Origin: Aquila chrysaetos chrysaetos
Lineage: Eukaryota > Chordata > Aves > Accipitriformes > Accipitridae
NCBI RefSeq assembly: GCF_900496995.4
Contig: NC_044029.1
Location: 1,426,001 to 1,490,000 of the forward strand
DNA: 64,000 bases
Direction: 5' to 3'
Shown: positions 37,301 through 48,400 of the stretch, piece after piece
How positions within the stretch are numbered: position 1 is the stretch's first letter
Layout of the letters: the number at the start of each line of letters is the position of its first letter
The notes under the pieces: generated by a model
What the model was told of the DNA's origin: nothing
What the model saw: the letters and a program-made list of their open reading frames with translations, nothing else
The model's database searches: none
Program-made: the position numbers and the translations under genes

Positions 37301-39556
37301 CCTGTGTTTATGTAAATGACCATGAACTGAGCATGCCTAGAAAAGAAAGAAAAGCTTTAGGCAAGATACTGTATTTTCCGGTTTAAAATTTCTTTTGTGA
37401 ATATCATGCCTGGCAGCATTAGGTGGACCCATTTTGTCCGTCTGCTTGGTGCTGCATTGTTGTATGTGAGCCCAAGTCCACCTCACAGGTCCCAGATGAG
37501 GTGGTATGAGAAGAGATAGTGTCTCTTTCTAGCTTTAAAGAGGCACATTTGAAATAAGACTAGGAGAATGGGAGTGATGGGAAGGAACACAGGCAGCAAA
37601 AGAAGCTGTACTGCAAATTGGCAGTTGACTCAGCTCTGTGGATCCAAAAGGAAATAAAAGGCTGCACGCACTTCTTTTAGGCAGGAACTTTGAGTTGTCT
37701 GTAATAAGACAATAAAAAGGGAGTTTGAGCAGAAATCACCCAGGCTAAAGAGTGCTGATAATATGAAGGTCACAGTCTGTTTTGGATTAGATAACTGCAG
37801 TACAGCACATCTAGAGAGTCCTGCCAAGAGGCAAAAAAATAAAATAAAATAAATGACTGACAAGAATTTTTTGTTTTGAGAGCAGAAATTCAGCTCCATC
37901 TTAAAGCAAACAGATTGAGGCAGTTATGGAAGTGGTTGCAGAGTGGGGATAGGAGATGTTCCACCTGGCTTGAAACACACCAACTCAGGCAGCAGCAGGG
38001 AGCTCAGTCTAGGCTACATACCTTACCCCAGAAATTGGGCTACTCAGAGCATCGGAGACTCCTGAACTTCACAGGGAAGGGAGGCCTTCCTGCTTATCTT
38101 ATGGGTCTGACTGAACCCCTGCAGACCATTCCCCCTCCCTTGATAAGGTACTTGTGCCAGTGCTACACTAGCTCAGGAGTTTGGGCAGTGCTGGGATAAA
38201 TTATCCCAAGGATAAAGTGATATTCTGGTGCACTGTGCACACACCTTGTAGAAGAGAGAGAGGCGGGTAGCAGGTACATTACCAAGGCAAGGCATGTGAT
38301 GTGCACCTGACTGAAATATGAAAGGCAGCCTATGGTCTCCTTTCCTTTCATCTGCAGAGCTGATGAGGTGACGGGTTTTATTGCTGGTCATTACATGCCA
38401 GTGCTATGTTATGCTATTTCTGGTTAACTGTCCAGGTACAAAGTACTACTGTCGGCTTGTGTATGTTCACTGTTTCGTAGTCACAGCTCCACTGAGTGCA
38501 GCTCCTCTTGAGCCGCTGCCCTGGCTCTCAAGGCTGCCAAGGGCATGCACTGGTATAAAATGCTTGAGAAAGACTCACACAAGAGGAGGGAGGAAATCAT
38601 TTGGACAAGGAAAGGGAAGGCTCTTAAAAGGACAGTGACCCAAAAATGAGAACAGGAGCATGCTTCCATGGTACATGGTAGAGAAATATTTCTGAGCATG
38701 AGATTATTTAAGCAATCTTGTCATTTTTCAAGAGCTGTTGTCTTAAGGTCACATCATAAGATGCTAGACAGCAAAGGCAGTAAAGAATTAATTTAGATTG
38801 AGGTCCAAAGGTTTTACAATATCTAAGTGAAAGACTGAGTTTTTTTCTAAATAGCACTGAGCACCTTTGCATCTTCAAAGGCACATTTTCTTTTAAAATT
38901 ATGGATTTTAGATGAGTCACTTGACAAGCAAGGGGGATTTAGTGCTCCTTAAGCTATATATTTTTTAAACAGCACCTATTTTTAAACACAGTCTTGTCCT
39001 AAAGAGTCTTGCATCAATGCAGAAGGTGGACTAGATGAACACTTTCATCTCCTAGACTTTGATTTCTCAAGAGCCACTTTTATTCTCTGTAAGCTGGTGA
39101 AAGAGAAGGCCATTTCCTTCTGTTGCTAAAAGAGCAGCAAACTCTGAAGTCAGTAGAAGTTAAGGCCTCGAGGAAGCTCCCATATCTTCAGAGCCTGTTA
39201 CATGACCCACTTGCTACCACAGTCAGTAACAGCTGTCTAAATGATGTAAATAGACACAGGGTGGAGCCCTGTGATTTTAGAAAGAAATTGGTTGAAAATT
39301 TGAGTCATTCTTCATCAGGCACCTCAGGCACTTGACAAGTGCTGGTTGCTGATTCAGAGAGGAAGGAGGGCTCATGGCGCATTAGCTGACAAACGGCAGC
39401 ATTTGACCAACCCACTGTATATTTGAAACACAGTCAACTCCTGTGTTTTTTAATTCTGCTTGCCTTTGGGGGGGCTTTCAGGAAGAAGATCTTCAGTTCG
39501 ATTATGAGACTGTGATGCTGAGGTGCACTGAGACCTTCGATGATGAAGATTTCTAA
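25395..39556 (+). CDS. STRA8: STRA8, meiosis-initiation factor (complete, 8 coding exons)
   Basis: STRA8 is the retinoic-acid-induced germ-cell nuclear factor that, with MEIOSIN, switches on meiotic genes (family knowledge). Exons: 25395-25586, 27242-27317, 28755-28839, 29242-29394, 32511-32793, 34088-34164, 35820-35931, 39482-39556. All GT-AG, all phases agree, 350 codons. The first coding exon gives 64 residues, the same as in mouse, which supports the ATG at 25395 over upstream in-frame ATGs from 25110. An acceptor-like cattgcag just before it suggests a noncoding 5' exon in the CpG island. Residues 28-91 form an atypical bHLH: basic KRRLAQARHRATL, helix 1 ARLFSGLREAVL, helix 2 RKAKKSIQKLEQTLGSFL. 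The conserved block YLYFYKHTVDLL ... AISHLWQELSEE is at about 169-210, and FEDAFDVAAGFLDRSE at about 265-280. The last exon carries LRCTE (339-343), an LxCxE motif. The long acidic Glu tract of mouse STRA8 is absent. Confidence 0.95.
34753..34933 (+). other. STRA8: Candidate alternative terminal exon of STRA8
   Basis: After ctttcctctgcag, this block continues in the phase left by exon 6 (34088-34164) for about 60 codons, starting SDELSETEHVRYKAGTAFDF, and stops at TAG 34931-34933. An AATAAA follows at 35105-35110. If used, it would make a STRA8 isoform lacking the last two exons. A shorter in-phase block at about 34527-34616 shows that chance can produce such a pattern. Confidence 0.25.
37837..37855. 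repeat. (TAAAA)n simple repeat
   Basis: An A-rich aaaataaaataaaataaa tract lies in the last intron of STRA8. Confidence 0.75.
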
Positions 39557-40278
39557 ACAGTATCTCTGTTTGCTAATGTTTTGCCAAGCATTGCTGGGTA
39601 TACCAGGCACGTGAAGAGACTGCACCTCTTTCAGTGAAGCCCCTCTCTGAGCAGAGTGTGGAGACACTGTGTTAAAGTGGTTTGTTACCATTGACTTCCC
39701 ATTCCCTCATCAGTGCTTCTTGATATATCAGTTGAGTAATTTATACCTTTAAAAGTTCCAGGTTTTAGATATTTATAAAATCTTAAGAAATACTTTTGTC
39801 TATTGCTTTTTAATGTTTAACCTCACTTCACAAGTAAACTGAGGCATGTACAGTTAAGTGACCTTGCCTAGCATAAGCTGTGGAAGAGCTGCAGAGAGGT
39901 GACATCAGTGACAGCCTGCACACCCCCAGAGGATGCAGGTCTCAAACTGCAGCCTGCAAAAAATCACAAAAAGTGCCCTGCACCCTGGCAGTGATTACTT
40001 TTCTGGTGCAATTTTTCAGCTCAGGCTGACAAGGAAAGAGGGATTTCCTCACAGAGAGTGAGATGAGTCTCCTCCATCTCTTGATGAGGACAGCAGCAGT
40101 GGCCACCCACTCCCAAATTACCCAGAGAAGTGGAGGCACAATAACACACTTTGGATTATTTACTTTTGCACAGTGTGTAAAGCTGAGTGATCAGCCCTGA
40201 GCTCTTCTGCCACATCTCATTCTTTGATGAGTAGTGCTGCTCAGATAGTGTCTTGGAATTAAAAATGCTATGAAGATA

Positions 40279-40284
40279 AATAAA
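40279..40284 (+). terminator. STRA8: STRA8 polyadenylation signal
   Basis: AATAAA within gataaataaaatcc, about 725 nt after the STRA8 stop at 39554-39556. I saw no closer canonical hexamer on the plus strand. Confidence 0.6.
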
Positions 40285-40299
40285 ATCCTTCACATCTCA

Positions 40300-43200
40300 G
40301 AGCTATCATTAAAGGCTCTCTGCCGATTTTGACAGATTGTATTGACAGTGGTTATGCTGAAGTCATGCTAACAGCCATCACAGAGAGAAAGGCTAAAAGT
40401 TCTATTTTAAAATCTAAACTAAAGCTGGCATGCCCAGGTATCCATCAGTCTACAGCAGCCAGGCTTTTAGGCTGAATCCAAGAGGGCTGGGCTGTGGCAC
40501 AGCTCTGCCTTGATGTGTAAGAGCATGCTACATGCAGCTGCATTCAAGCAAACACATTTGGAGCCAAGTACTGAAGTACAAGGGGAGAATAATTCTTCCA
40601 GAGCACCTTCTGTCCCTGCGGTTGAGGCTGTGGTAGCACTCCCAGGTGGATGTTTGCCAGGCTGTTGTGGTTGGAAGTGGGGGTGGGGGTCCTAATTGTA
40701 AATGCTGTTTGGGTCTAAGAGCCCCTCTGAGTTCTCCAGGGTGCAGCCCTGCCTTTCCCTGGCCTTTCTAGTGTGCTTCTAGTGTACAGGCTGTCATTGT
40801 TCTGAGGCTATAAGCAATGCTGGCTCTCCTCCTCCTCCTCTCCCTCAAATTCCAAAATGCCAAGCGTGTGCATTCCCTGGGCAGTCTGGCTTTTGGGACA
40901 CATGCTGGCTGAAATACATGTACAGACTTTGCAGGGGATCCAAGGTGAAATCATTCTTTCCTTTAGCTAGTATGAGACATACATATATATATATGTACCT
41001 ACAGTAGTAAGTGTTTACATTAAGTTTCTGCCCATGTTTTCTTATCTTTGTGTAGTTTTGGAGGGAAATACATTAGTTTTTCTCAGTACTGAGGATATTT
41101 TTTCTACAAGCTTTTAGCTGTAGAAATCATACAGAGTTCTCTCACCTCTGGTTCCATTTGCCACACAACATTTGGTCAGGTTTGTTACATTAATGATTCT
41201 TTCACCATGTCCATCTTAATTACTGCATCAGCTGAGGTCAAACTTGGCAATAGTGGCATGTGCCATAGGACAGCCATGTGAGTAGATAATGTTCGAGGGT
41301 TAACAACCTTTTCTTATTAGCCCTTCATCCCCGCCCTTTTGAAGCCCAGTCCAGAACAGAAGTTAAAACAGTAGAATATTTCATTTTCAGATGACTTTCA
41401 GCCTGCCATCTACCAGGAGAGACAGTTGTAGATGGACACCATACACTATTGTAGATGCATTCCCTTGATCATCACATGTGAGATCTTCTGATGCTTCACC
41501 AGGAGAAGTTTAGGTGTAAGACTGGCCTGAACATTAATGTGAAACAATGGGTGTGAAAATGATAACTCCTCCCAATGGTAGCAGGCTTTGTGGGAGGTGT
41601 TATGACATTAAGGAGAACATGAAGAACACATTACTTTGGCTCCTCCTGCCACATGATCACAGTCTACAAGAGTGCAGGCCTGCCTGTAATGTGGGAAGGC
41701 AGTTTCCCCTCCTGCAGAGCTGACACTACACAGACAATAGCTGCTCTGCCTTGGCAGGGAAGCAGCCTTAATTCCTGAGCGCGTTATTGCTACATGTGCG
41801 CGGGTACCACGTTGAGCAGCGCTCAGTGGTTGGTCTGATGGAAACTTTTCATGAAAAAAAATCTGGAAAAACGTAGGCTAGCAGGCTACTGGGGCAGGGC
41901 GGTGGGAAGGAGTTGGAGGCAGAAAGGCAGCAGGGAGGGAGGAGTGGGAAACGTGAATGCATCCATAGAAGTACGGCCGTTGCAGGTTTTTTGGGTGGAC
42001 CAACCTGAACAGGGCAGAGTGGGACCCAGTACACGACCGCTGTGCTGCAGCGTGGCAGCCCCTCAGTTTACAACACATTGAGCATAACATAGGGCAGTCC
42101 TACTGCCCAGGTCATGTCTTCGTGTGAGAAAGCTGTGAAATATGAGCCTCTGATTAGTGCTGGAGCCAGTGAACCTAGGTACAAGCAAATACCCATCACT
42201 GGGTCTCCTCTGCCAAAACAGCAGGAGCATCTGCCTGGACTTCCCAATTAGCTGTCTGCCTCTCTGCAAAGTGCAAGCAGGGTGACCACACACCTGGTTG
42301 AAATCAGTAAGTCTTACTGCACTCGGAACTCAACAGTAGCACAAAGGGTAATAATACAGTTGACAGGTAGCTGGCTGTTCTCCAAGCAATCTGGGATAGC
42401 CCTCAAGTGTTCAGTTTTACACTTGAGGATCCTCTGATTTTCATTTATTTTCATTAAGTAGCAAATAAACAGAAGCTGTGTCCCTGCGGTGCAAAGCCAA
42501 AGCTGTTTCCAAACCTCAAGTGGCCACATGCCGCTGGGAAGAGTGGTGGCCCCGCAGCCTAACCCCTGCCTACTTCGTTTTAAAATTTGGAAATGTCCCC
42601 CTGAGGCAAATAGAAGGATATTTTATAAACATATAACAAACACACCAAAGGGTGGGATTTTAAAGGACATTTAGGAGCCTGAGCTTGAAATACGGACGTA
42701 AACAGCTTCTGAAAAACTGCCTTCTAAGCCTTAGCAACAGCAGACACAGCTTTCCCACCGCAGCCGTCTGCACGTCCTGGGCCATAGGATGTGCCGGCGT
42801 AGGAATGAGCCTCCCCTGGGGATGAGGGCCCCCCCCATGCCAGCAGCTGTAAAGTCATGCCCAGCTCTACTCCGAGGAGCTTGCAAGCCAAATGCAGGAT
42901 GGGGACGCAGACACGGCAGCAGGCTGGGAGAGCAGGGCAGTGTTCTCCGTCTTTGGGGTGGGGAACAAAAAGCCAACTGAAGACTGATTTTTGTAGGAAG
43001 CCTATGCCAATATTATTTTTTTTAACAGGGCTAAAGCAAATCTAAACCTCTGGCACTTGCCAGCATCCTAAGATGTCTTACGAGGAGAAGCAAAAAGATA
43101 CGGCTGCAGCCTCCACAGAGCTGACACGGAGCCAGTAAAATTACTGAGGGTTCCCCGCTTGTGCTTCCCACCTTGCTTTTTCCGTGTGGGGATCCCGACC

Positions 43201-44030
43201 ATAGCACCAGAGGAAATAGTCTTGCACGGAAGCCGGAGCATCTGAAGGCTGTGTAGTACAGCAGGTTTTGGCCCTGTTGGTGTGGCTCGTGTACCTCGTT
43301 CATTAGCCGGGTATCCCGTTCCCATCTAAACCACTCCTCGGTGTGTGGCGGGTCTGGCCAGCAGCAGCCTGGCAGCTTCAGTACAGGACAGGGGAAGAGG
43401 GTGATGTAGGCTAACAACTCGCTTCCACACACGTGCTCCAGCACAAGTAAATTGCAGAGTGATGATGAGTAAGACCACGGGTTTGTCTGCCGGATCCCCT
43501 GGGAGCATAGGCTGGCTCTAAATGAGCTTAGAGACGTAGTCAAGGTTGAAGAAGATACCAGAGCTGAGATGCCTGCGAATAGTCATCTCTCTAAAATCTG
43601 TGATGGCGGGTGGGGATCAGATATACTTAAATGTACAACTCATTTTTTTCTCCCAAAGACATAACAACCACAATCTTCAACGGAGGCACTCCAACCTGCC
43701 CATAGGAGCAAACTACTTATACCATAATGTTTCCTCCCTTAGGATCCCAGTGCTCACACAATTGATCTATTCAGGCTTCATTCCCTCCCAAAGCAAAAAA
43801 AAAACCCCAACAATATATTACTTACCAATAAAACAAGCCACATACCGCTCCAGCTGCATGACGGGACTAAAGAACAGGACTGTAATAGGCATGAGGAATA
43901 AAGGCTTTTCATTGAAACCACCCAGGTTTTGTTCAGTCTTGAGACAAGAGGGCAAATGGGGCATCGTACCATGGCCTTCAGCTGTCCGATGGAGGGTGCA
44001 GAGAAGATGGGGTCAGATTTGTCTCAGAGG
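40300..44030. other. Intergenic region between the convergent STRA8 and SLC23A4 3' ends
   Basis: No splice-flanked coding block or recognisable protein is seen on either strand. The longest open frame (43031-43543, minus, 170 codons) matches no family I know and looks spurious. A short alternating TA tract lies at 40981-40994. The rest appears to be unique sequence. Confidence 0.6.
40981..40994. repeat. Short (TA)n tract
   Basis: acatatatatatat, a self-complementary alternating run. Confidence 0.7.
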
Positions 44031-44032
44031 AG

Positions 44033-44285
44033 AACAGTGACAGGACAAGAGGCAACAGACACAAGGTGAAGCATTAGAAATTCCAGTTAGCCACAAGGGA
44101 AAACGCTTTTCACCGTGAAGGTGGCCAGACACAGGAACAGGCTGCCCACAGAGGCTATGGCTCTCCGTCCCGAGCTCACTGGACACTGTCCTCTGCAGCC
44201 TGGTCTAACAGGACCAGCTCTGAGCAGGGGCTGGCCCAGATGACCTCCGGAGATCCCTTCCAACCTGAATTACCCTGCAATTCTT
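44033..44285 (+). mobile_element. CR1 LINE 3' fragment
   Basis: The sequence follows the CR1 3' region in sense orientation: gtgacaggacaagaggcaac, then ggaacaggctgcccacagag, then gatcccttccaacctgaatt near the end. It is a short, diverged, 5'-truncated copy with no coding capacity. The octamer tail is degraded (tgcaattctttgaat). It sits just beyond the SLC23A4 polyadenylation signal. Confidence 0.85.
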
Positions 44286-44345
44286 TGAATACTACCTGCC
44301 ACTTGCTATGGCAGTCACCCTGAGAAATATCATTACACTGTACAT

Positions 44346-44355
44346 TTTATTTATT
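44346..44355 (-). terminator. SLC23A4: Overlapping polyadenylation signals of SLC23A4
   Basis: The plus strand tttatttatt reads as AATAAATAAA on the minus strand, two overlapping canonical hexamers about 1.1 kb after the SLC23A4 stop at 45441-45443. Confidence 0.6.
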
Positions 44356-45440
44356 TTTGAAAAAAAAAATCTAAGTATAAATCTCAGTGCAGGAAACACA
44401 AGCTTATGCTACAGCAACAGTGTTATCACACACCACCGGCAACCAGCACCACGTGCAATCACATCATATATGGCCATATAGGTTAAGGCTGTTTCTGCTG
44501 ATAGCGGACAGGAGCAAGAATCTGCAAACCATTTTCCAGAGAAGTGGTTGTCACCACGCAGTCACCACACCAGACCAAACAGGTACAGTGGGGGGACACA
44601 GGACATAGCAGGGATGCATCAGATTGAGCAGAAGACTTTTCTCCTTCATCTTTGATGACAATTCTTTCATCTTTGTAGGGTTTGGTGCCCGGGGAAGCTG
44701 GCTCCCCCGACACTGCTCCCAGCACCCCAGGTGGGACTCATTTCAGTGAAGCTGGGTTTTTCTGTTAGGTCAAGAACCTAAGTAAGATCTCTAGATTCCC
44801 TCTGCGGTCTAAGGTGGGAGAGGCATGTACAGAAGACAATCCATCCCATTAACTTTAGACTCCTCTCTTAGAACAACATTCATTTGACTGACTTTAAAGT
44901 ATGGCAATAGGGAATGAGATGAATCATGACCTAGAGGTGCCCACTCCTTCCCCTTGGCCAGGATGAGGTGTAAACCACAAGCTGAGAGGTAAGCGTTGCC
45001 TTTACAGATCTTTAAGGTGGTGGGGATTGGCCTCAGCCCAAGGGATGCCACATCGGGGATGCCTTCTTCTCCTGCGGCCCCTTGAGCGGCCAGGGCAGGG
45101 GACAGAAAGAGCTCTGCTTCAGCTGAACGGCTGCTCCTTGGGGTCCCCAAGGCTCAGCACAAGGAAGGAGACTGAACATCTTTTTCAGGCATTTCTTGGG
45201 CTTTCGTGTTCCCCAACAGGGATTATGTTTTTCCTAGAGGTAGGCAGGCAGGAGCAGAGAGGAGAAAAATAACTCCTTCATGGTCACCAGTGGTGCAGGG
45301 GACAGAGCTGGGAAGAGAAAGACATTATCATTCTGCTGCTCCAGCCTCTAACAGCTGCCAGCTTATGTTCAAATGATGGGGGCTGCAGACACACTTTTCA
45401 GACCTCTGCTTCTGAGACGAGTTCACCTGCAGGCCAGTTC
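44356..45440 (-). other. SLC23A4: SLC23A4 3' UTR
   Basis: This region lies between the stop codon and the AATAAATAAA. The short open frames in it are unrelated to the transporter family and are not flanked by splice sites. Confidence 0.5.
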
Positions 45441-48400
45441 TTATATCCTTGTATCAGCACCTATCTCAGAGTCTCTTTCTGAGCTTGCTTTAACGCTGCT
45501 TTCCTGTCCAGCAGCCTTCAGTTCATCCATTCTCTTGCCACCAGGTTGTCTTTTGGGGCAAGCGGGGAGATACCGAAACCAAGAGACAGCGCCGTATTTG
45601 GTACCTATGCCAAACGGAAGATCATAGACTTTGGAAACCAGCTGAGAGTTGTCCGCCTCTCCCTTGTGGCTATGCTTCCATGCCAGGAGCCCCCGCTCCT
45701 CTTGTGTTCCTGCAACAGCAAAAATGAGATCCTTGTGTTTAAAACAGGGGGTGTTCCAGGCATAGGACTGCCTTGTGTGTCTCACGCCCACTTCTCAAAT
45801 CCCAGCAGACCCAGCACAACATACAGATCCCTTGCACTTAAACCCTTCTAGCTCCGAAGCTCTTTACAAAAATTCACTCATGAGCTTCTAGACAATGCCC
45901 ATCTTCCTGCAACAGCTTCCAGACAAGCAGTCTTCTCCACCGCTTTCCATGGGAATCAAGTATACCAAAACAGGTTGTCACAAGCCATGGGGGATCCAAG
46001 AACTGTTCAAAGAGGGGGTTCATACAGTCCTAAGAAAGCAAGGCTGGGTGTTAACTGCCCAGATACTGTGGAGTGGGGCAATAAGGTTTAGCTCACAATT
46101 ACTAGTCGGTCACAGGCGTTTACCCTAGCCAAGGAATCGCTAAGTGCCTGTAATTGTTGCAGCAGCTGCATCCCTCTTGGGAAAAGGAGTAAGCACACCT
46201 GTAAATTCTGCCCAGAGGAGCTGAAGATCAAGGGCTACAAGAAAATTAATGAGCCAAAAGGAGATTGGCTTTCCAAGAAGCCCGAGACGGTCAAAGAATC
46301 TGGTTAACAGAGTTAACAGAGAATCTGGTCCTTCCTGCTCTTTTTATGTAGCAGAAAAGAGGGTTTCCTCTCCTGTTCTTATGCCATCCCTCCCCAGGCT
46401 CGATGAAAATCAGAGGCTCTTTGCTGGCTGGGAGGGCCAGCTGCAGGTGCTATATCCCATCTTTGGTCACCAGCCTTTCCTACTGTTTTCCACTGCTGTG
46501 GCACCAGTTCAGCCCCAGTTTTAGCAGCTCTCACAAGGAGGCACACCTTGGCTCCTTCCATTCTTGTAGTTGCCTTTCTCTCTCCTTTCAGCCAGCAACA
46601 TGGCTCTAGGCTGGCTTTTTCCCTAAAAGACATTTTTCCCAAATAAACATTTTCCTCAGACTGGGTCGTTCCTGAAAAATGAGTTAGTTTTTGATAGCTG
46701 CTGTTTTCCAGCCAGAGACCGTTTCAGTGATGGTTCAGTCTCCGGTTCCTCACCCCTCTCTGGGAAGAGCTCAGTCACATGGTGTTTCATGGTTGCTAGC
46801 ACAACTCCTACCCACAGAGCAGCAGTCATGAAGACAAAAAATACTAGGAAACAAACCTTAGGGCAAGCACAAACTAGTAGCTTAGCTCATTTCAGCAAAT
46901 CCTACCTGGAATGGTGTTATCAAGGATAAACCCCAGGAGTCCGCCCACAAACATGCCAGTGGTGAGAAGCACCTGGATCACCTGGTCCAGCTGGATGATT
47001 CCTAGCAGAAAAATAAAGCTTTGGATAGTGGTGCAGGGAGACGCATGTTTGACCAGCAACATACCCAGCGCCAAGAGGCTGCAAGCTGCATGCTTGTTTA
47101 AACAAGACTTGCGAATCCCAAAGCAGAGCTTAAAGATTTGGCAATGCAAGGGAGATTGATCTCTCTGCCAGTTTCAGACCTACAGTTTTATTCTGCATAA
47201 TTATTCACTGACCCAGCTGCCGGTGGGCAGGAGATGACTCATAAATACATTAAGAGCCTATTAACAGTGCAGACCACAGCACCGCCCCAGAAAAAGCCAC
47301 CTTCTGCTCCGAACATGTTCTGCACCTCCACGACATAACACCAAGCAGTTCCCTATGAAAGCAGGAGCTTCAGTTCCCAAAGAAATACCGGTATGTTTAG
47401 CATGGGATTTCACCACAAGTTAATCAGGTGTGATGTTTCTCCATAAGGGCTAAGAGACAGGAGCAAAGCTCAGTGGCACCGAGCATCTGATAGATCGTCT
47501 ATAGCGTGTGTGTTTTGTGGGCCCAGGTCTTTCAACAGCCCACCCAGCATGCCATATATACCTTAAGAGAGGACACTACGGCCTCTGTGAGGAACACATT
47601 AGTCACACGAAACACGATGAAGGGGTAACTGTTGGAGGACAGGAAATTTCAATAAAGTGAACCTGGTGGAATTTAGTAGAGGAGTCTGCTCTTGCATTTT
47701 AGTAGCACAAAGTTTTATTGTGTATGAGCAGCTAAGAAAGCCTCGTTCATCGAGATCTTGATCAGGATTCAGCCCTGGAGTATTCTCTTGCCCCAACCCA
47801 GGAACATGTCCCAGGGAAGCGCTCTGCAAGCCTTAGCCCAACAGGAGTCTGGCGAGGTGCAGTCACTGATCAAGAGCAGAGATTTCTGCACCAGAGGTGT
47901 GCATCAGAGCAAAGGGCAAGAACAGCCCTCCCAGAAAGAAACAGGCAACAGGCAAAGCACAGGTTTCAGGGTTTTATCAGAAAAACCTGCATTTTAAAAG
48001 ATTTCTCTGGATCAGCCTTTGCTTCAGTTTTATGGTACGGAAAATGTGTCTGAGGTTGCTTCTTACCTGTTCCCAGCAGTGTACTATTTTTGCTTGCCCA
48101 GTTGGGAACCGTGAGGCCAGCAAATACAGAAAATCCAAAGATGAAGATATTTCTGGAGGAGTTCATATCTGTGTACTGCGCAGAGAAATTGTACACGTTA
48201 TGTTTGCAGTTACCCAGATCTGCGGATTACTGCCGTGTTCGTGAGACACGCTCGGGTGTAAACACTGCACGCAGGAGTGGACGCCGGCAGCAGCCCTGGT
48301 GCTGCTGGGGCGTTAGTGATCCTCCTGCCCCCGGTGCCAGCAAACCCTGCCCCGACCAGGGAGCCCTCTGCGATTTAACCCCTCCGGGTACGTCCCCTCG

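Noticed and set aside
43031-43543. 170-codon minus-strand open frame in the STRA8-SLC23A4 gap
   Set aside because: No recognisable domain, no clear promoter or polyadenylation signal, and other frames also open nearby. Most likely chance.
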